DNA of 64,000 nucleotides from Leptolyngbya sp. PCC 6406 (GCF_000332095.2 NZ_KI913949.1:1636511-1700510); one strand, 5' to 3'; shown: positions 45,696-55,079, counted from the first letter of the stretch. A program made the numbers and translations. The notes: generated from the sequence alone by a model not told the origin.

Positions 45696-47750
45696 CTAGG
45701 ATGCTGACCAGAGACCTAGGTTTTCGGCTAAGAAAGCCCACTTATCAGCTACCTCTTCAATCACTTTGGTAATGGGTTTGCCTGCGCCGTGGCCTGCCTT
45801 TGTTTCAATGCGAATCAGCACTGGAGCTTCTCCCCCATGGGCGGCTTGGAGGGCGGCGGCGAATTTGAAACTGTGGGCGGGGACGACCCGATCGTCGTGG
45901 TCGGCGGTGGTGATCAGGGTGGCTGGGTAGGCGGTGCCGGGAGTGAGGGCGTGGAGGGGGGAGTAGGCATAGAGCGCCTTGAATTCCGCCTCATCTTGGG
46001 GGGAACCATATTCCGACTCCCAGGCCCAACCGATGGTGAACTGGTTGAACCGCAGCATGTCCATGACCCCAACGGCGGGAAGGGCCGCTGCAAATAGGTC
46101 GGGGCGCTGGGTCATGCAGGCTCCCACCAGTAGGCCACCATTGCTACCCCCCATAATGGCAATGCGATCGCAACTCGTATACTTCTGGGCTATTAGCCAC
46201 TCAGCGGCGGCAATAAAGTCATCGAACACCGTTTGCTTCTGCAACTTGGTGCCCGCCCGGTGCCAGTCCTCCCCATATTCACCGCCCCCCCGCAGGTTGG
46301 GGACTGCGTAGATGCCCCCCATCTCTAGCCACACTAGATTGCTGACGGAAAAACTGGGGGTGAGGGAAACGCCGAAGCCGCCGTAGCCATAGAGCAGGGT
46401 AGGGTTCTGGCCATCCAACTCAATCCCGCGCTTGGCGGTGATGAACATGGGCACCGGAGTGCCGTCACGGCTGGGGTAAAACACCTGGCGGGTTTCGTAG
46501 TCGGCGGGGTTAAACGCCACCTGGGGCTGGCGGTAGAGGGTGCTCTCCCCCGTCACCATGTCATAGCGGTAAATGGTGTTGGGGGTGGTGAAGCTGGTGA
46601 AGCTATAGAAGGTTTCCCGGTCTCCCCGCTTGCCATCAAAGCCGCCAGCGGAGCCGATTCCCGGCAAGTCCACCGCTCGCACGAGTTGACCCTGGCGGTC
46701 GAAGATCTGGATCTGCGATCGCGCATCCTGCAAATAATTCGCCACGAACTGATCATTGAGAACACTAATGTCCTGGAGGGTATCCGCCGCCTCGGGAATC
46801 ACCTCCTGCCACTGGTCCCGCTGGGGCTGGGTTAGGTCAATGGCGACCAAACGACCCTTATCGGCGTTCAAGTCCGTGCGGAACCAAAAGCAAGAACCCT
46901 CATTGTCCACGTAGCTGTATTCCGCTTCAAACACTGAGATCAGCTCCACCACCGCACTGTCGGGCTGGCTCAGATCCTTGTAAAACACCAGATTTCGGGG
47001 CTCTGTTCCCCGCCACACAGAGATCACCAGATAGCGACCATCCTCGGTGACATTGCCGCTAAAGCCCCACTCCTTCTGATCGGGACGCTCATACACCAGC
47101 ACATCTTCAGCTTGAGACGTGCCCAAGCGATGGAAATAGAGCTTCTGGTAATAGTTCACCGCCTCCAGTTGGGTGCTGGCGTCGGGCTCATCGTAGCGGC
47201 TATAGAAAAAGCCCTGGTGGTCATGGGTCCAGGAGACCCCCGAGAATTTTACCCATTTCAGGTGATCCGCTAGATCAACCCCACTGTCAATCTCCCGTAC
47301 CTTCCACTCCATCCAGTCGGAACCGGACACAGAGAGACCATAGGCCAGATAGGCTCCGTTCTCACTGATGGCGATGGCACTGAGGGCAACGGTGCCATCC
47401 TCCGACAGGGTATTGGGATCGAGCAAAATCTGGGGTTCCGCCTCCAGGGTTGGCAGCGTGTAGAGGACACTCTGGTTTTGCAGACCATCATTTTTGTAGA
47501 AAAAATAGCGATCGCCCCGCTTAAAGGGAATACCGTAGCGTTCGTAGTTCCATAGCGCCGTCAGCCGCGACCGAATCCGCTCCCGCCCCGTCAATTTCCC
47601 CAAGTAGTCAAAGGTGATCTGATTCTGGGCCTCGATCCAGGCTTGGGTTTCGGCACTGTGGGCATCCTCCAGGCAGCGGTAGGGATCTGGCACCTCAACG
47701 CCGTGGTAGGTGTCAATGTGATGGCTTTGGGGGGGATGGGGGTAGGGCAT
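45696..47750 (-). CDS. Prolyl oligopeptidase family serine peptidase
   Basis: 684 residues from ATG 47750 (MPYPHPPQSHHIDTYHGVEV followed by PDPYRCLED). The N-terminal part and the seven-bladed propeller (about 75-410) gate the active site; the alpha/beta hydrolase domain follows. The catalytic triad is intact: Ser536 in IMGGSNGGLLVG, Asp619/620 in TADHDDRVVPAHS and His654 in KAGHGAGKP. The family cleaves short peptides after proline; a cytoplasmic location is likely, as no signal peptide is seen. The longer frame to 47873 passes through GTGATGGGG simple repeats and is rejected. Confidence 0.95.
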   Translation of the reverse strand: MPYPHPPQSHHIDTYHGVEVPDPYRCLEDAHSAETQAWIEAQNQITFDYLGKLTGRERIRSRLTALWNYERYGIPFKRGDRYFFYKNDGLQNQSVLYTLPTLEAEPQILLDPNTLSEDGTVALSAIAISENGAYLAYGLSVSGSDWMEWKVREIDSGVDLADHLKWVKFSGVSWTHDHQGFFYSRYDEPDASTQLEAVNYYQKLYFHRLGTSQAEDVLVYERPDQKEWGFSGNVTEDGRYLVISVWRGTEPRNLVFYKDLSQPDSAVVELISVFEAEYSYVDNEGSCFWFRTDLNADKGRLVAIDLTQPQRDQWQEVIPEAADTLQDISVLNDQFVANYLQDARSQIQIFDRQGQLVRAVDLPGIGSAGGFDGKRGDRETFYSFTSFTTPNTIYRYDMVTGESTLYRQPQVAFNPADYETRQVFYPSRDGTPVPMFITAKRGIELDGQNPTLLYGYGGFGVSLTPSFSVSNLVWLEMGGIYAVPNLRGGGEYGEDWHRAGTKLQKQTVFDDFIAAAEWLIAQKYTSCDRIAIMGGSNGGLLVGACMTQRPDLFAAALPAVGVMDMLRFNQFTIGWAWESEYGSPQDEAEFKALYAYSPLHALTPGTAYPATLITTADHDDRVVPAHSFKFAAALQAAHGGEAPVLIRIETKAGHGAGKPITKVIEEVADKWAFLAENLGLWSAS

Positions 47751-47754
47751 GGGG

Positions 47755-47790
47755 GGGTGATGGGGTGATGGGGTGATGGGGTGGGGGGGT
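47755..47790. repeat. GTGATGGG simple repeat
   Basis: Iterated GGTGATGGG units directly upstream of the prolyl oligopeptidase start, of the same type as the run before the glycosyltransferase at 5840-5884. Confidence 0.8.
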
Positions 47791-47940
47791 GATGGTGACA
47801 GGAATTTTGAATTTAATATCCCGTAGGGTGCATTCGCGAAGCAATGCACCGCAGAGATGCTGGCAAATCCCAAGATAATCCTTCAAAATCCGCCCTGCCT
47901 AGTGCCGGGGAATCCGGGGTTGGGCTCCTGGGAAATCCAG

Positions 47941-48050
47941 AACAGGGGGCTCAAAAGCTGCCCCCGCTCAGTCACCGGGCTCGTCTTCGCTGGCGGCCTT
48001 GAGCGCCCAGGAACAGGGGGTTCAAAAGCTGCCCTCCGCCCAGTCACGGG
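47941..48050. repeat. 39-bp direct repeat pair
   Basis: Two 39-bp copies at 47941-47979 and 48012-48050, differing at a few positions, each built on CAAAAGCTGCC and CAGTCAC-GGG, 71 bp apart. They lie in the spacer between the prolyl oligopeptidase and Uma2 genes, which otherwise holds no gene. Confidence 0.85.
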
Positions 48051-48109
48051 ACATCCAGCGACCCAGCAATTATGGTGGGCATTGCTCACCCTAGGCAATG
48101 GGCTGGAGT

Positions 48110-48844
48110 TCAGGGGGAAACCGTATCGGGATCGATGCCTAGCTCCCGCAGGCGAGCAGCCAGAGCTTCAGCTCGCTGGCGTTCCTGATTAGCCCGCTCT
48201 GCGCCAGTGGGTAGCAGACGGCCTTCGGAATCGCACCAGCGCAGCCAGGTACCGGGCTGATCTTCAAACATGCCTTCCCAAAGCACTAGCCCTAGGGCCA
48301 CATGTTCCAGAAAATACGGGGGCTCTAGGGGAATGTATTGACCACCATTAAGGGTGAAAACCCGCAACCGCTGACCATCCATGCGGGCCGCTTCCTGGAT
48401 CTGCTCGATGGGATCAAAGACTACGTAGTAGCTCACCCTCAGGCGGGCGTAGCGGTCCTTTTTCTCCTCTAGTTCCTTTCCCACCCGATTCGAGACAATC
48501 TCGATGGCCACGTCCGGGACTTTGCCCATTTCCCAGACAAAATAGGTGCGGTTGCGCTTCTGGCTCCAGTCGGCGGGCATCTGTACCCCCAAGCTGAGGA
48601 ACACACCGGGCACGATCTGTTCCTGGCGGGCAGTGTGGAAAAGGCCCACATTCGCGGCGGCGATGAAGGGTTTGGGTAGAACGGTGCCGCTGTAGAGGGG
48701 CTCCACCAGGAGTCGCTGCTGCTTTTCGCTCTGGAAGTTATCCACTGGGGTATCGTCCTCAATCACCAGATGGCTGATATCTGGGACTGGGATTTCGACG
48801 GTTTCCTCAGTGGTGACAGTAATTTCCACTGTGGATTCAGCCAT
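48110..48844 (-). CDS. Uma2-family (DUF820) PD-(D/E)XK protein
   Basis: 244 residues. The Uma2 nuclease-like fold shows FVWEMGKVPDVAIEIVSNRV with the acidic D...E positions, followed by KKDRYARLRVSYYVVFDPIE. The head (SHLVIEDDTPVDNFQSEKQQ followed by RLLVEPLY) is the usual entry of one Uma2 branch, and the C-terminus has the typical coiled segment ERANQERQRAEALAARLREL. The domain is highly multiplied in cyanobacteria; its target is unknown. Compared with the copy at 16393, this one looks complete. Confidence 0.92.
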   Translation of the reverse strand: MAESTVEITVTTEETVEIPVPDISHLVIEDDTPVDNFQSEKQQRLLVEPLYSGTVLPKPFIAAANVGLFHTARQEQIVPGVFLSLGVQMPADWSQKRNRTYFVWEMGKVPDVAIEIVSNRVGKELEEKKDRYARLRVSYYVVFDPIEQIQEAARMDGQRLRVFTLNGGQYIPLEPPYFLEHVALGLVLWEGMFEDQPGTWLRWCDSEGRLLPTGAERANQERQRAEALAARLRELGIDPDTVSP

Positions 48845-49019
48845 AGAGAACCTTGGTGACGGTTGTTTTCCATGCTAGCGAATCCCCAGGCCAACACCAT
48901 GGGGATAGCCCGCAGGATGGGCAAAGCGAAGTGTGTCCACCTGATCAGCGGATACGTTATTCTCCTGCGAGTCCTTGAAGTGGGCTTAAATAAGGAAAAC
49001 TTGCTGACCCGGCACAGAA

Positions 49020-49078
49020 CTCCGGTTTCTGTGCCCAGGTTGGGCCAAGGGGGCAAACTCCCCCCAGAAACCGGGGGT
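49020..49078. repeat. Inverted repeat upstream of the pentapeptide gene
   Basis: The arms CTCCGGTTTCTG and CAGAAACCGGGGG enclose a second palindrome (TTGGGCC / GGGGGCAAACTCCCCCC). They are the same half-sites as the perfect palindrome at 18468-18492. The element lies 25 bp before the gene start, so it could fold in the 5' leader of the mRNA. Confidence 0.7.
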
Positions 49079-49103
49079 CTAGGGGCGCGCTGAGGGGGCA
49101 GGA

Positions 49104-51212
49104 ATGGAGCAGGGCCGATACCACAGACAGCCCCTCAGGGCCAAGGAGGTGCTGCGACTCTACGCCGCCGGAGAGCGGGACTTTCGCGGCACGATTTTGC
49201 GCGGCGGCAATTTTCGCAACGCGAACCTGTCGGGAGCTGACTTCACCGGGGCGGATATTCGCAGCGCCCGGTTCGTCAACGCCACCCTGCACGGGGTCAA
49301 CTTTAGCCATGCCAGGGCCGGACTCCAGCGCCACTGGTGGATCGGGCAACTGGGGATTGTGGGACTGATTGCCGCCTTGTCTGGGTTTCTGCAAGCCTTG
49401 GGCGGAGGGATCATTGGCCGTGCTTTGATTGGTTCTGAACCCACTACCCAATCGGCTGGCATCGCGGCGCTCATTGTGACAGTTCTGGTCTTCTTTATCC
49501 TTGCCCGCCAGGGCTTTACGCTGAAGGCAATGGGGAGCGCCGCTTTTGCTTTTGCTTTTGCTGTACCTTTAACTGTCGTTATCGGTTTTGCTTTTACTAT
49601 AGTTATCGCTTTCGCCTTTGCTGTTGCTGTCGCTGGCGTGATCTTTATCGCTGTCGCTGTCGCTGTCAATGGCACTCTTGCTGCCATTGCCTCTGCCATT
49701 GTCGCTGTTGCGATTGCTAGCACTGAAGCTGGTGTTGACAATGTTGCTGTCACTACCGCTGTCACTGTTGCTGTTGCTAGCTTTGTCTTCTCTCTCTATA
49801 TCAATCGCTGCATCCATAGGGCCGACCCAAGGTTCGAGAACCTTCGCATTATTGGCCTTGCCTTCGCAGCCCTCGGCGGTACCGCCTTCAGCGGGGCTGA
49901 TCTCACCGAGGCCACCTTCGCCCAGGCTGGCCTCAAGAGCACCAACTTTGCCGACTCTCGGCAGCGCCCCACCACTTTTACCCGCGTCCGTTGGCACGGA
50001 GCCACCAAGCTCGCTCGCGCCCGCCTGGGCACCAGTAACCTGCAAAATCTCTCCATCCGCACCCTGCTCACCACCCTCCAGGGCAGCGACCAAGACTTCT
50101 CCCATGCTGACCTACGGGGGGCTAACCTGGCGGGGGCTCAACTGCATCGGGCTAACTTGACCGGAGCCAATCTCAACCGAGCCACGTTGCAGGGGGCAGA
50201 ACTGCAAGGGGCGCAGCTTTGGGAGGCCCAGTGTTTAGGCACAGACTTGACCCAGGCAGACCTGACCGGAGCCTGCATCGAAGCTTGGAATACCGATAGC
50301 AGCACCTGTCTCCAGGCGGTGCAGTGCGACTATATCTATCTGCTGCGAGATTACCAAGAGCGGCGGCCCAACAGTGGCACGTTTCAGCCGGGGGAGTTTA
50401 CCCAGCTTTTTCAAGAAGTACTTGAAACCATTGACCTAATTTTCCAGAACGGCATTGACTGGAAAGCCTTTACCCGCACCTTCCAGCAGGTGCAGGAGCA
50501 GCATCAGGAGACGGGGCTGTCGGTGCAAAGTATTGAGGCCAAGGGGGCAGGGGCGATGGTGGTGAAGTTGAACGCGGGGCCGGAGGTCGATCGGGCGGCG
50601 ATTCACCAGGAGTTTTCTGAGATCTATCAGGTGGCCTTGAAGGAGGCAGAGGCCCGCTATAAGGCCCAACTGGAGGCCAAGGATGACCAAATTTCTGAAT
50701 ACCGGCAGCAAAGTGCCAATATGCAGGAAGTGATGAAGCTATTGGCCAGTCGGCCTGTGACGGTGGATGTAACTGCGATCGCGGAGAGCAAATCAATGCA
50801 AGGTAATGACCACAGCCGGAATGTCAAAATTGGGGGTGATTTCAACGCCACCCACAGCAACGTCACCCTCAACCTGGGGGAAATCAGCGGGGAGGTGACC
50901 AACCAGATTGGCCAACTGCCAGACGGTGACGGCGGCGACCAGCCCAGCCTCAAAGATCTGCTGAGCCAACTTAAAGCCGCCATTGACAATGATGGGGAAC
51001 TGGACGACGACCTGAAGGCAGAAGCCCTCACCGCTGTGGGTCGCCTCGCCACCGTCGGGGCTAATCCCAATCCTGACCCTAAAACCAAAGGCATTGCCCA
51101 GCGGGCCACCGCCGCCCTCAAGGGCATTACCGATACCCTCAGCGATACCTCCAAGCTAGCCACCGCCGTCAAATCCCTGCTGCCGCTAGTTCTGGGGGTG
51201 CTGGCCCTATAG
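49104..51212 (+). CDS. Pentapeptide-repeat membrane protein with long low-complexity helices
   Basis: 702 residues. The first pentapeptide block (about 25-72: DFRGTILRGGNFRNANLSGA) is followed by about six hydrophobic segments (about 80-240), several of Ala/Val/Phe-only composition encoded by GCTTTTGCTTTT and GCTGTCGCTGTC microsatellite DNA. A second pentapeptide block (about 260-400: ANLAGAQLHRANLTGANLNR) follows, then a helical domain (YIYLLRDYQERRPNSGTFQP..GEFTQLFQEVLETID) and a coiled coil. Next is the motif RNVKIGGDFNATHSNVTLNL followed by GEISG, and a hydrophobic C-terminus. Similar C-terminal modules occur in cyanobacterial pentapeptide proteins from memory. No enzyme motif is seen; its role is unknown. 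Confidence 0.85.
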   Translation: MEQGRYHRQPLRAKEVLRLYAAGERDFRGTILRGGNFRNANLSGADFTGADIRSARFVNATLHGVNFSHARAGLQRHWWIGQLGIVGLIAALSGFLQALGGGIIGRALIGSEPTTQSAGIAALIVTVLVFFILARQGFTLKAMGSAAFAFAFAVPLTVVIGFAFTIVIAFAFAVAVAGVIFIAVAVAVNGTLAAIASAIVAVAIASTEAGVDNVAVTTAVTVAVASFVFSLYINRCIHRADPRFENLRIIGLAFAALGGTAFSGADLTEATFAQAGLKSTNFADSRQRPTTFTRVRWHGATKLARARLGTSNLQNLSIRTLLTTLQGSDQDFSHADLRGANLAGAQLHRANLTGANLNRATLQGAELQGAQLWEAQCLGTDLTQADLTGACIEAWNTDSSTCLQAVQCDYIYLLRDYQERRPNSGTFQPGEFTQLFQEVLETIDLIFQNGIDWKAFTRTFQQVQEQHQETGLSVQSIEAKGAGAMVVKLNAGPEVDRAAIHQEFSEIYQVALKEAEARYKAQLEAKDDQISEYRQQSANMQEVMKLLASRPVTVDVTAIAESKSMQGNDHSRNVKIGGDFNATHSNVTLNLGEISGEVTNQIGQLPDGDGGDQPSLKDLLSQLKAAIDNDGELDDDLKAEALTAVGRLATVGANPNPDPKTKGIAQRATAALKGITDTLSDTSKLATAVKSLLPLVLGVLAL

Positions 51213-51547
51213 TGATCGCCCCTTATGTGGGAGGGTATGAAGGTATATATAGCCTAACGGCATTCAAGAAAGACTTTGGCGAAGCCACTCCCAGGAAACT
51301 CCTACGGAATTAACATCAACCCTGAATTTCCCGGCACTGGGTAGGGCGGGTTTTGAGGGTCCTATCCTGAATTTCCCGGCCAACACGAGCCAAACCCGCC
51401 CCTCCGGGATACACCTGTCACGTCCTGCATTGGGCGCGGAAACCGCGCCCCTACGGGCAATTCAAAATTCAAAACTTTCTGCCACCTGCCACATTGGGCA
51501 CGGAAACCGCGCCCCTACCGCCCACCCCAACATCCCTATCTGTAGCA
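51213..51547. other. Repeat-rich intergenic stretch
   Basis: This holds two single copies of the palindrome GGGCGCGGAAACCGCGCCCC (51431-51454 and, with one change, 51495-51518), which is the core of the 43-bp tandem repeats at 5888-6059. It also holds the text TATAGCCTAACGGCATTCAA shared with 38760, and two GAATTTCCCGG words. No gene is seen. Confidence 0.7.
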
Positions 51548-52063
51548 ATGGAGAACTATCAACCACCGGGATATGAGTTCCGGCAGGGCAACCAACGCGA
51601 TAGCCCTGCCGGGCCAGTCTTTAATCAACGCGCCCTACTTTTGGCCATCATGGGCCGTACCCTAGCCGAACTAGGGTCAGATTTAGGGGCGGCGCAGATC
51701 GCCCACACCATCGACACCCACCTGTCTACAGAGACCCCAGTGTGGTGGGTAAATGCGCTCCAGCCTGGGGGACTGCCTGGGAACCAAACTGGATCCCAGC
51801 CCATTGCCTGCCTCTGGCTGGGCAATGCTATGGATCAGCGTAGCGGCGATCGCCATGCCTATGTTCTGCTGCTCTATGTAGACCCCGACCACCGCCGCCG
51901 GGGCATTGCCACCACCCTCTTGGCCCTGGGAGAAGCCTGGGCACGGCAGCGGGGCGATCACCAGATTGGCCTCCAGGTTTACCCCGACAACACCGCCGCC
52001 CTAGGGCTATATCAACACCAGGGTTACCAGACCTCTGCGCTGTGGATGACTAAGCCCCTCTAG
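51548..52063 (+). CDS. GNAT family N-acetyltransferase
   Basis: 171 residues from ATG 51548 (MENYQPPGYEFRQGNQRDSP). The acetyl-CoA-binding motif A is VLLLYVDPDHRRRGIATTLL, and motif B is LQVYPDNTAALGLYQHQGYQ. This is a RimI-like small-molecule or protein acetyltransferase with unknown substrate. The longer frame from 51494 runs into the palindromic repeat and is rejected. The gene is isolated, followed by two MITE A copies. Confidence 0.88.
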   Translation: MENYQPPGYEFRQGNQRDSPAGPVFNQRALLLAIMGRTLAELGSDLGAAQIAHTIDTHLSTETPVWWVNALQPGGLPGNQTGSQPIACLWLGNAMDQRSGDRHAYVLLLYVDPDHRRRGIATTLLALGEAWARQRGDHQIGLQVYPDNTAALGLYQHQGYQTSALWMTKPL

Positions 52064-52164
52064 TGCTCAGTCAATTAATGATTGACGGGTGACCGAAATC
52101 CTGGAGTTTAGTTGGAGTTAAATTTTGAGGGTCTTCGACCCATCAAAATTTTCCTGACGGAACA

Positions 52165-52306
52165 CTAGTGCTGGGCGTAAATCAGTCCACTATTGTCGCG
52201 TCGCCCAACATTTTCCGGTCCCCTCGCCCCCTGGGAGAGGGCTAGGGTGAGGGGCCGAGGTGTACCACGATAGAACGATTAGCGTATTTACGCCGCCCAG
52301 CACTAG
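52165..52306. repeat. Miniature element A, copy 1
   Basis: A 142-bp copy with matched ends, CTAGTGCTGGGCGTAAAT and the inverted CTAGTGCTGGGCGGCGTAAAT. The core contains CCAACATTTTCCGGTCCCC and a GGGAGAGGGCTAGGG palindrome. The right CTAG is shared with copy 2. No open frame. Confidence 0.92.
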
Positions 52307-52447
52307 TACCGCAGGGCGTAAATCAGCCCACTATTGTCGCGTCGCCCAACATTTTCCGGTCCCCTCGCCCCCTGGGAGAGGGCTAGGGTGAGGGACCGAG
52401 GTGTGCCACGATAGAACGATTAGCATATTTACGCCGCAGAGTACTAG
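52303..52447. repeat. Miniature element A, copy 2 (tandem with copy 1)
   Basis: A 145-bp copy from CTAGTACCGCAGGGCGTAAAT to TTTACGCCGCAGAGTACTAG. It abuts copy 1 through one CTAG, giving the empty version of the junction that an IS630 element occupies between copies 4 and 3. The remaining region up to 52624 shows nothing coding. Confidence 0.92.
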
Positions 52448-52624
52448 CCTGTTCACCTGGGAAATATACGGATGGGTTTGACAATCTCGCTGAAAAAGGC
52501 CGTAATTCCTCCCCTCTAGGTTCCTAACGTCGGTGCTATAAAGATATAAAGAGGGTTGTGAGAGCTGACTTTAGCTTCACCCCCATTGCAGGGTTACCCA
52601 CAAACGCTCTACCACAAACGCTAA

Positions 52625-52652
52625 GGACGCGCCCAGCTACATCGGCGCGTCC
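52625..52652 (+). promoter_or_regulatory. GC hairpin in the leader of the 84-residue ORF
   Basis: The perfect 9-bp stem GGACGCGCC / GGCGCGTCC with a 10-nt loop ends 31 nt before the ATG at 52684. There is no following T-run, so it is not a classical terminator; it may structure the 5' leader. The role is inferred only from position. Confidence 0.5.
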
Positions 52653-52683
52653 CTTCCTCACTTCTCTGCTCGGAGATTGAGCC

Positions 52684-52938
52684 ATGACTATTTCTACTCG
52701 CCCCCGGACCCTAACGGACGAACTCAACATCGTTCACAACGCGGGACTGACGATGAATGATATGTTTCTTGCAGAAGCTGCCTTGGTGGCTCGGGAATTG
52801 CTACTAAAGCTTACGGAAAAGCATCACTGCTCCCTGGGAGACATTACCGCTGAGGATCTGGTTACAGAACTGCAACACCGTGCCCCCAGCACCTACATGA
52901 CCCCCGCCATTCCCCCCGCTAGTGGCCTGACTGCCTAG
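52684..52938 (+). CDS. Small hypothetical protein
   Basis: 84 residues, soluble: a flexible head (MTISTRPRTLTDELNIVHNA), a central helix (NDMFLAEAALVARELLLKLT), an acidic turn (GDITAEDLVTEL) and a Pro-rich tail. It is preceded by a hairpin leader, and GGAGA at 52673-52677 can serve as ribosome-binding site. No family is recognised. It is convergent with the KtrA-like gene. Confidence 0.6.
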   Translation: MTISTRPRTLTDELNIVHNAGLTMNDMFLAEAALVARELLLKLTEKHHCSLGDITAEDLVTELQHRAPSTYMTPAIPPASGLTA

Positions 52939-52961
52939 GGAACACCTGGAAATATGGCGCG

Positions 52962-53720
52962 TCACTCCGGCTTTTGATTGTAGAGGGGCAGACGGTCTAA
53001 CCCCTTATTATTGCCAATGACCACCATAATGGAGCCGTAGCGGAGGCGCGTCACCGGACTGGGATTAATCTCAAACTTTTCCATGCTGTCCGACTGGCTC
53101 AGGGCCAACAGTGTCACCCCGTAGGTGTTCCGCAGGTCCAACTCAACAATGGTTTTTTGATCAAAGGCTTGGGGTACCCGTAGCTCGACAATGCTGTTGT
53201 CTGGGTCTAGCTCAAAGCGATCTAAAATGCCGGGGCGCGTTAGCGATCGCGCCAGGGTACAGCCCATTTCATGTTCGGGAAACACGACATGGTCTGCCCC
53301 CACCCGATTGAGTAGCTTGCCGTGGATTTCAGAGGATGCCTTGGCCACCACATAGGTCACCCCTAACTCCTTCACGTTCAGCGTGGTGATGACGCTCTCT
53401 TCTACGTAGTTACCGATGGCCACAATCACTGTGTCAAAATCGGGAATTCCCGCCTCCTTTAGGGCCACTGGTTGGGTGGAGTCGAGTTGGATGGCATGGG
53501 ACGCAATCTCATCGGTGAGGGCCTGGGTTACCCGCCGTCCATCGGTATCAATGCCCAGAACCTCATAGCCAAGACCGTTCAGCGTGGCGCAGACTGCCCG
53601 CCCAAAGCGACCTAAGCCGATCACAGCGAACTGGCGGTTGGTCGGACGCAGATTGCGAAAAAAACCGAGCGATGAAAGGTTCAAACGGAATCTCCTTCCA
53701 GGGTTGAGGCCGAATCCCAT
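52962..53720 (-). CDS. TrkA/KtrA-like potassium channel regulatory subunit
   Basis: 252 residues. The RCK-N (TrkA-N) Rossmann fold begins FAVIGLGRFGRAVCATLNGL (GxGxxG) with IDTDGRRV closing the nucleotide site, then VIVAIGNYVEESVITTLNVK. The RCK-C (TrkA-C) domain is at about 175-250 (VPQAFDQKTIVELDLRNTYG). The protein gates a K+ uptake channel (KtrB type) in response to bound ATP/ADP or NAD(H), as known for the family. The head LNLSSLGFFRNLRPTNRQ resembles cyanobacterial KtrA. The channel gene is not adjacent. Confidence 0.9.
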   Translation of the reverse strand: MGFGLNPGRRFRLNLSSLGFFRNLRPTNRQFAVIGLGRFGRAVCATLNGLGYEVLGIDTDGRRVTQALTDEIASHAIQLDSTQPVALKEAGIPDFDTVIVAIGNYVEESVITTLNVKELGVTYVVAKASSEIHGKLLNRVGADHVVFPEHEMGCTLARSLTRPGILDRFELDPDNSIVELRVPQAFDQKTIVELDLRNTYGVTLLALSQSDSMEKFEINPSPVTRLRYGSIMVVIGNNKGLDRLPLYNQKPE

Positions 53721-53909
53721 GGGGCGACCCCAATCGACAAAGATCGGGATTCAGGTGTTCTTGAGTTTACAAAATTATTGAGCCTAGAGCCCCAGAAAGC
53801 CGCAGAAAAATTAGTCTTCGGCTTTTCCCCCCGCTGATTGTTCTACACGTTACAGAACTTGGAAATGTTAGGCTAGCTGAATGATTTTTGGGGTTAGAGG
53901 GGGTTAGCT

Positions 53910-55079
53910 ATGGACATGACAATTCAACTAGGGCGGGGTAAAACTGCCCGCAGGGCATACGGTATTGATGAGATTGCCTTGGTTCCCGGCCCCCGTACCC
54001 TAGACCCGCAATTGGCCGATACACGGTGGCAGATTGGGGGTATCGAACGAGAGATCCCCATCATCGCCAGTGCCATGGACGGGGTGGTGGATGTGGCCAT
54101 GGCCGTGGCCCTGTCTAACCTGGGAGCCCTGGGCGTCTTGAATTTGGAGGGCATCCAGACCCGCTATGCTGACCCCAACCCCATCTTGGATCAAATCGCT
54201 TCTGTGGGAAAAGATGAATTCGTCGGGCTGATGCAAAAGCTTTACAGCCAGCCGATTCTACCCGAGCTGATTCAACAGCGGATTCGAGATATTAAAGCGC
54301 AAGGGGCTATTGCGGCGGTCAGTATTACCCCCGCCGGAGCCGTCAAGTACGGATCTGCGATCGCAGAGGCTGGGGCCGACATTGTATTTGTTCAAGCCAC
54401 CGTTGTCTCCACCGCCCACCTGTCCCCCGATACCGTTGAGCCCCTAAATTTGGCGGAGTTTTGCCAATCCATGCCCATGCCCGTGGCCCTGGGCAACTGT
54501 GTCACCTACGACGTAGCTCTTAACCTGATGAAGGCGGGGGCCGCAGCGGTGCTGGTGGGCATTGGCCCCGGAGCCGCCTGCACCTCGCGAGGGGTACTGG
54601 GGGTGGGCGTTCCCCAGGCCACCGCTGTTGCCGACTGTGCCGCCGCCCGTGAAGACCACCATCGGGAAACCGGACAGTATGTGCCGATCATTGCCGATGG
54701 GGGCCTCGTAACTGGGGGTGACATTTGCAAATGCATCGCCTCCGGGGCCGATGGCGTCATGATTGGTTCTCCCTTTGCCCGCGCCGCCGAAGCCCCTGGG
54801 CGTGGCTATCACTGGGGTATGGCCACCCCCAGCCCTATCCTGCCCCGAGGCACCCGCATCCGTGTCGGCACTACGGGGACCCTAGAGCAAATTTTGCGGG
54901 GACCGGCCCAACTGGATGACGGCACCCACAATCTGCTGGGAGCCCTCCAAACCAGCATGGGTACCCTAGGAGCTAAGGATCTGCGGGAAATGCAGCAGGT
55001 AGAAGTGGTGATTGCCCCCTCTCTGCTTACCGAGGGTAAGGTCTACCAAAAGGCTCAGCAGTTGGGCATGGGCAAATAG
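53910..55079 (+). CDS. GuaB3-family IMP dehydrogenase-related protein
   Basis: A 389-residue TIM-barrel enzyme without CBS domains. The GuaB3 head (QLGRGKTARRAYGIDEIALV) and the catalytic cysteine, Cys224 in GIGPGAACTSRGVLGVG, are visible, followed by the phosphate-binding PIIADGGLVTGGDICKCIAS and GADGVMIGSPFARAAEAPG. GuaB3 proteins form a clade distinct from true IMP dehydrogenase; a cyanobacterial member has been reported to act as a GMP reductase (GMP to IMP with NADPH), to my knowledge. ATG 53910 is preferred, with ATG 53916 close by. A strong terminator follows at 55198. Confidence 0.92.
   Translation: MDMTIQLGRGKTARRAYGIDEIALVPGPRTLDPQLADTRWQIGGIEREIPIIASAMDGVVDVAMAVALSNLGALGVLNLEGIQTRYADPNPILDQIASVGKDEFVGLMQKLYSQPILPELIQQRIRDIKAQGAIAAVSITPAGAVKYGSAIAEAGADIVFVQATVVSTAHLSPDTVEPLNLAEFCQSMPMPVALGNCVTYDVALNLMKAGAAAVLVGIGPGAACTSRGVLGVGVPQATAVADCAAAREDHHRETGQYVPIIADGGLVTGGDICKCIASGADGVMIGSPFARAAEAPGRGYHWGMATPSPILPRGTRIRVGTTGTLEQILRGPAQLDDGTHNLLGALQTSMGTLGAKDLREMQQVEVVIAPSLLTEGKVYQKAQQLGMGK

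Noticed and set aside
47751-47873. Longer prolyl oligopeptidase start
   Set aside because: The extra residues come from simple repeats (PSPPHPITPSPHHPP); the family start fits ATG 47750.
49569-50105. Minus-strand ORF opposite the pentapeptide gene (Ser/Asp/Asn repeats)
   Set aside because: It is the antisense reading of GCTGTCGCTGTC microsatellite DNA.
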